Shown here in pieces: positions 5,361 through 6,261 of a DNA stretch of 6,261 nucleotides (positions within the stretch are counted from its first letter, which is position 1; every line of letters begins with the position of its first letter). Source of the stretch: Gemmatimonadota bacterium. Lineage in GTDB: Bacteria; Gemmatimonadota; Gemmatimonadetes; Gemmatimonadales; GWC2-71-9. The notes under the pieces were generated by a model. That model saw only the letters and a list, made by a program, of their open reading frames with translations, had not been told where the DNA came from and did not search any database. The translations under genes and the position numbers were made by a program. The DNA lies in assembly GCA_004357415.1 (NCBI GenBank), contig SMVY01000110.1, positions 1-6,261 of the forward strand, given 5' to 3'.

Positions 5361-5403
5361 CGTCGCTTTAGCGACATCAGCCGAGCCTCGGCTTTAGCCG
5401 AGG
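5361..5403 (-). repeat. Double-hairpin dispersed repeat, copy 2 (inverted)
   Basis: The reverse complement matches 2162-2204 at 39 of 43 positions. Both hairpins are preserved: GTCGCT/AGCGAC at 5362-5367 and 5370-5375, and CTCGGCT/AGCCGAG at 5387-5393 and 5396-5402. The four changes fall in a hairpin loop or between the hairpins, none in an arm. It lies between the permease stop and the terminator of the facing lipocalin-like gene. Confidence 0.8.
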
Positions 5404-5425
5404 GACTTCGATGACACACAATCAA

Positions 5426-5457
5426 AAGCCCCGACCAGAGGACGCTGATCGGGGCTT
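5426..5457 (-). terminator. Intrinsic terminator of the lipocalin-like gene
   Basis: A 9-base-pair GC-rich stem (5426-5434 with 5449-5457, core AGCCCCGA/TCGGGGCT) can continue past one mismatch with three more pairs (CAG/CTG). On the minus strand it is followed by TTTTGATT. It lies 32 bases beyond the stop codon of the minus-strand gene. On the plus strand the following bases (CGTCTC) are poor in T, so any effect on permease read-through would be weaker. Confidence 0.8.
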
Positions 5458-5489
5458 CGTCTCATGCTGAGTGACGAGATTCGCACTGC

Positions 5490-5993
5490 TCAGTCGGACT
5501 CCCACGGCACGGGCGTGCCTTCGACTCGCCGCAGTGTGAACATGGTCCCACCGAGGAAGCCATCCCCCGTGTAGGTCAAATGCAGAGTGTTGCCTCCCGC
5601 GATATGGACCGTGGCGGTGACCAGGTCGTCGGGAAAACCAGCCATGTAGTTCGGGTCTTTGGACACATAGGCCCTGAGGGTGAGTTGATCGCCAGCTACA
5701 TCATAGCGGCCTGAGTTGGCGATGAACGTCCCGTAGGCGCTGACACGGTCGTCGTCTGTCGGCTCCGTCCCAGCATATTGTGCCCGCTCGTCAGTACCGG
5801 GGACGAACATGATGCTGTAATGGGTCTCGGTGAAGAGGTACAACCCTGGCTGTGCCTCAATTTCATTACCCTCAGCATCGGTGATGTTGGTAACGAGCCA
5901 AGCTCCTTGCAGGTCTACATCCTGTGCCGGTGCGGCCCGCCACGCGGCGGACACCACCGTCAGGATTGCCAGTACTGAAACGATACGACGCAT
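5490..5993 (-). CDS. Exported lipocalin-like domain protein
   Basis: A 167-residue secreted protein. Residues 1-23 form a signal peptide with basic Arg2-Arg3, a hydrophobic core and an Ala-Pro-Ala cleavage site before Gln24. The mature part opens with LQGAW (28-32), the Gly-x-Trp start typical of bacterial lipocalin-like domains, and continues as alternating beta-strand segments with a long acidic loop around residues 68-83. It ends in the hydrophobic-basic strand TMFTLRRVE. Such proteins are thought to form small beta-barrels or half-barrels that bind small ligands in the periplasm; no ligand can be named here. The upstream in-frame ATG at 6020 is rejected because the ATG at 5993 has AAGGAGA five bases before it and begins the signal peptide. 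It is alone on its strand, ends in an intrinsic terminator, and is divergent from the kinase-like gene. The family call rests on pattern. Confidence 0.78.
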   Translation of the reverse strand: MRRIVSVLAILTVVSAAWRAAPAQDVDLQGAWLVTNITDAEGNEIEAQPGLYLFTETHYSIMFVPGTDERAQYAGTEPTDDDRVSAYGTFIANSGRYDVAGDQLTLRAYVSKDPNYMAGFPDDLVTATVHIAGGNTLHLTYTGDGFLGGTMFTLRRVEGTPVPWESD

Positions 5994-5998
5994 GCTGA

Positions 5999-6005
5999 TC
6001 TCCTT
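5999..6005 (-). promoter_or_regulatory. Shine-Dalgarno site that sets the lipocalin-like start
   Basis: On the minus strand AAGGAGA lies five bases before the ATG at 5993. It decides the start against the in-frame ATG at 6020, which would add nine residues (MPHHSKEIS) in front of the signal peptide. Confidence 0.75.
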
Positions 6006-6024
6006 GGAATGATGTGGCAACAGG

Positions 6025-6059
6025 CAACCTGCGGCGCGGGGCCCGGGCGCGCAAGGTTG
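6025..6059 (-). other. GC-rich hairpin upstream of the lipocalin-like gene
   Basis: CAACCT (6025-6030) pairs with AGGTTG (6054-6059), and the pairing continues past two single-base bulges with GCG and CGC on the left arm, about 12 pairs in all, around a GC-rich loop. If the promoter lies further upstream, this would form in the mRNA leader, about 20 bases before the ribosome binding site. It could equally be an operator or chance structure in GC-rich DNA. Confidence 0.3.
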
Positions 6060-6120
6060 GCGGCGAGAACCCAGGGTGCGAGTGCCGGCCCGGGCAGGAG
6101 AGCCCCGTCCCCAGCAACGG

Positions 6121-6160
6121 CCTTACCGCCCGATACCGCCTACCACCGCCCTACCGCCTT
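6121..6160 (-). repeat. Degenerate GGCGGTA-type tract
   Basis: On the plus strand this is a run of TACCGCC-like motifs at irregular 7-10 base spacing. Read on the minus strand it gives GGCGGTAG, GGCGGTGG and related units, close to the octamers at 1143-1190. It lies just upstream of the possible -10 box of the kinase-like gene, in the 215-base gap between two divergent genes. Confidence 0.55.
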
Positions 6161-6174
6161 CGCACCGTAGGCCG

Positions 6175-6180
6175 TATCAT
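6175..6180 (+). promoter_or_regulatory. Possible -10 box of the kinase-like gene
   Basis: TATCAT matches TATAAT at five of six positions and lies 28 bases upstream of the proposed GTG start. The -35 region falls in the TACCGCC tract and has no good match to TTGACA, so an activator or another sigma factor may be needed if this is real. Confidence 0.35.
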
Positions 6181-6208
6181 GTTGGGGTAACGCTTCCACG
6201 GATACCTA

Positions 6209-6261
6209 GTGCCAGACATTGAGCGCCTCACTGCGGCCCTAGCCGACCGCTACGCCATCGA
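6209..6261 (+). CDS. Probable Ser/Thr protein kinase, N-terminal fragment (cut by window end)
   Basis: From the GTG at 6209 the frame reads MPDIERLTAALADRYAI and is still open at the last base. This matches the usual lead-in of Hanks-type Ser/Thr kinases in Gemmatimonadota and relatives, where 'L..AL.DRY.IE' comes directly before the glycine-rich ATP loop (typically ELGxGGMATVYLA). The loop itself lies outside the window, so the kinase call is inference from these 17 residues. No clear ribosome binding site precedes the GTG. It is divergent from the lipocalin-like gene. Confidence 0.6.
   Translation, partial: MPDIERLTAALADRYAI

Noticed and set aside
5994..6020. Upstream start (ATG at 6020) for the lipocalin-like protein
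   Set aside because: It lacks a ribosome binding site, would put nine polar residues before the signal peptide, and its codons overlap the strong AAGGAGA site that serves the ATG at 5993.

Overview
The window comes from a GC-rich bacterial chromosome. It carries four complete protein genes that I recognise by family, one complete small periplasmic gene of a broad family, and the first 53 bases of a further gene. Gemmatimonadota is my best guess for the source, with Acidobacteriota or a neighbouring soil or environmental phylum possible. The reasons are the orphan FtsX/MacB-like permease of the 'duplicated permease' type, the poly-proline lipoprotein with Ig-like and cupredoxin domains, and a kinase-like N-terminus at the right edge. 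This is inference from family habits, since no marker gene is present.

Layout. Bases 126-1121 (+) encode a secreted lipoprotein with a proline tract, two Ig-like domains and a C-terminal type-1 copper (cupredoxin) domain. It has a good sigma70-like promoter and ribosome binding site. Bases 1286-2101 (+) encode a six-helix voltage-gated-type potassium channel with a C-terminal zinc ribbon. Bases 2313-2696 (-) encode a short, single-domain IMPACT/YigZ-family protein, convergent with the channel. Bases 2859-5303 (+) encode a large ABC-type permease, divergent from the YigZ-like gene and with no ATPase beside it. Bases 5490-5993 (-) encode an exported lipocalin-like protein that ends in a clear intrinsic terminator. 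From 6209 (+) a probable Ser/Thr protein kinase begins and runs out of the window.

The genes do not form one obvious operon. Most look like separate transcription units on alternating strands. Their common theme is the cell envelope: a lipoprotein, a channel, a permease and a periplasmic protein.

The most unusual signal lies between the genes, where the spacers are full of short repeats. A 43-base double-hairpin repeat occurs twice in opposite orientation (2162-2204 and 5361-5403) and brackets the YigZ/permease block. A heptamer array of units TGCGCAC and TGCGACC occurs at 1237-1264 and 2281-2308, with an inverted partial copy at 2101-2117. The segment 2102-2308 therefore has 16-base terminal inverted repeats, an inner 9-base inverted pair and a hairpin repeat near its centre, like a small non-coding mobile or palindromic element. 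Separate octamer (1143-1190, and an inverted-sense relative at 6121-6160) and nonamer (5311-5346) tracts fill other gaps. No RNA genes, CRISPR arrays, transposase genes or phage genes were seen.
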